Assembly: GCA_021799405.1 (NCBI GenBank)
Contig: JAJZAL010000246.1
Coordinates: 1 to 7,736 of the forward strand
Direction of reading: 5' to 3'
DNA: 7,736 nt
From: Acidobacteriota bacterium
GTDB taxonomy: Bacteria > Acidobacteriota > Terriglobia > Terriglobales > Acidobacteriaceae
A model generated the notes under the pieces. The model made no database searches. It had not been told where the DNA came from and saw nothing but the letters and a program-made list of their open reading frames with translations. The translations under genes were made by a program, and so were the position numbers. Shown here piece after piece: positions 7,648 through 7,736 of this stretch. Each line of letters opens with the position of its first letter. Within the stretch, counting starts at the first letter, position 1.

Positions 7648-7736
7648 CGACTGTGGAAGAGACATTCCGGAAACCAGAAAGTGTAGAAGCACCAGACTGG
7701 ATCATTGAAGATCTTGGAGATGGTGGAACTCCAGAC
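7644..7736 (+). CDS. Unidentified protein, N-terminus only (runs off window)
   Basis: From ATG 7644, overlapping the stop of the 36-codon frame by ATGA, 31 codons remain open to the last base of the window. The visible start is MTTVEETFRKPESV followed by an acidic, Gly-containing segment (EAPDWIIEDLGDGG). No signal peptide or membrane segment is visible yet and I cannot assign a family. In-frame TTG (7611) and GTG (7617) are possible earlier starts. The overlap suggests that it belongs to the same transcription unit as the atp genes. Confidence 0.4.
   Translation, partial: MTTVEETFRKPESVEAPDWIIEDLGDGGTPD

Overview
The window holds a complete eight-gene F1Fo ATP synthase operon on the plus strand, in the order atpB-atpE-atpF-atpH-atpA-atpG-atpD-atpC (subunits a, c, b, delta, alpha, gamma, beta, epsilon; positions 910-7537). 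Upstream is the 3' end of an OmpA-like envelope protein gene. Downstream, the last atp stop codon overlaps the start of a 36-codon reading frame, which in turn overlaps the start of another frame that runs off the window. All convincing genes are on the plus strand.

Layout. (1) 3-542: C-terminal part of an OmpA-family protein, closed by a good rho-independent terminator hairpin (584-622). (2) 623-909: non-coding leader region with two compact hairpins at 791-807 and 822-840 and a third, mutually exclusive pairing region up to 880; I found no convincing promoter by eye. (3) 910-3158: Fo and stator genes (a, c, b, delta). (4) 3230-7537: F1 genes (alpha, gamma, beta, epsilon). (5) 7537-7736: two overlapping unidentified reading frames. 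There is no atpI-like gene directly in front of atpB.

The a subunit (essential Arg in its proton half-channel helix) and a ring of very short c subunits (single buried Glu, no recognisable Na+ ligands) form the proton-driven rotor interface. Gamma and epsilon are the central stalk, b plus a shortened delta are the stator, and alpha3beta3 carries the nucleotide sites. All key catalytic residues are present, so the enzyme looks functional rather than decayed.

Organism. The OmpA-like C-terminus (a Cys-x-Phe start followed by an RPxRVDNxCKAxLD-type segment) resembles what I recall from Acidobacteriota. The atp proteins (short delta, alpha beginning [12 protein letters not shown], beta with [17 protein letters not shown]) remind me more of Verrucomicrobiota-type synthases. 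A soil-type Gram-negative bacterium from one of these phyla is likely; the mixture could reflect lateral acquisition, possibly as a second synthase. This is recall and inference, not a database result. I see no new system with certainty. The most open items are the coupled frames after atpC, the reduced delta and c subunits, the signal peptide on subunit a, and the intercistronic RNA hairpins.
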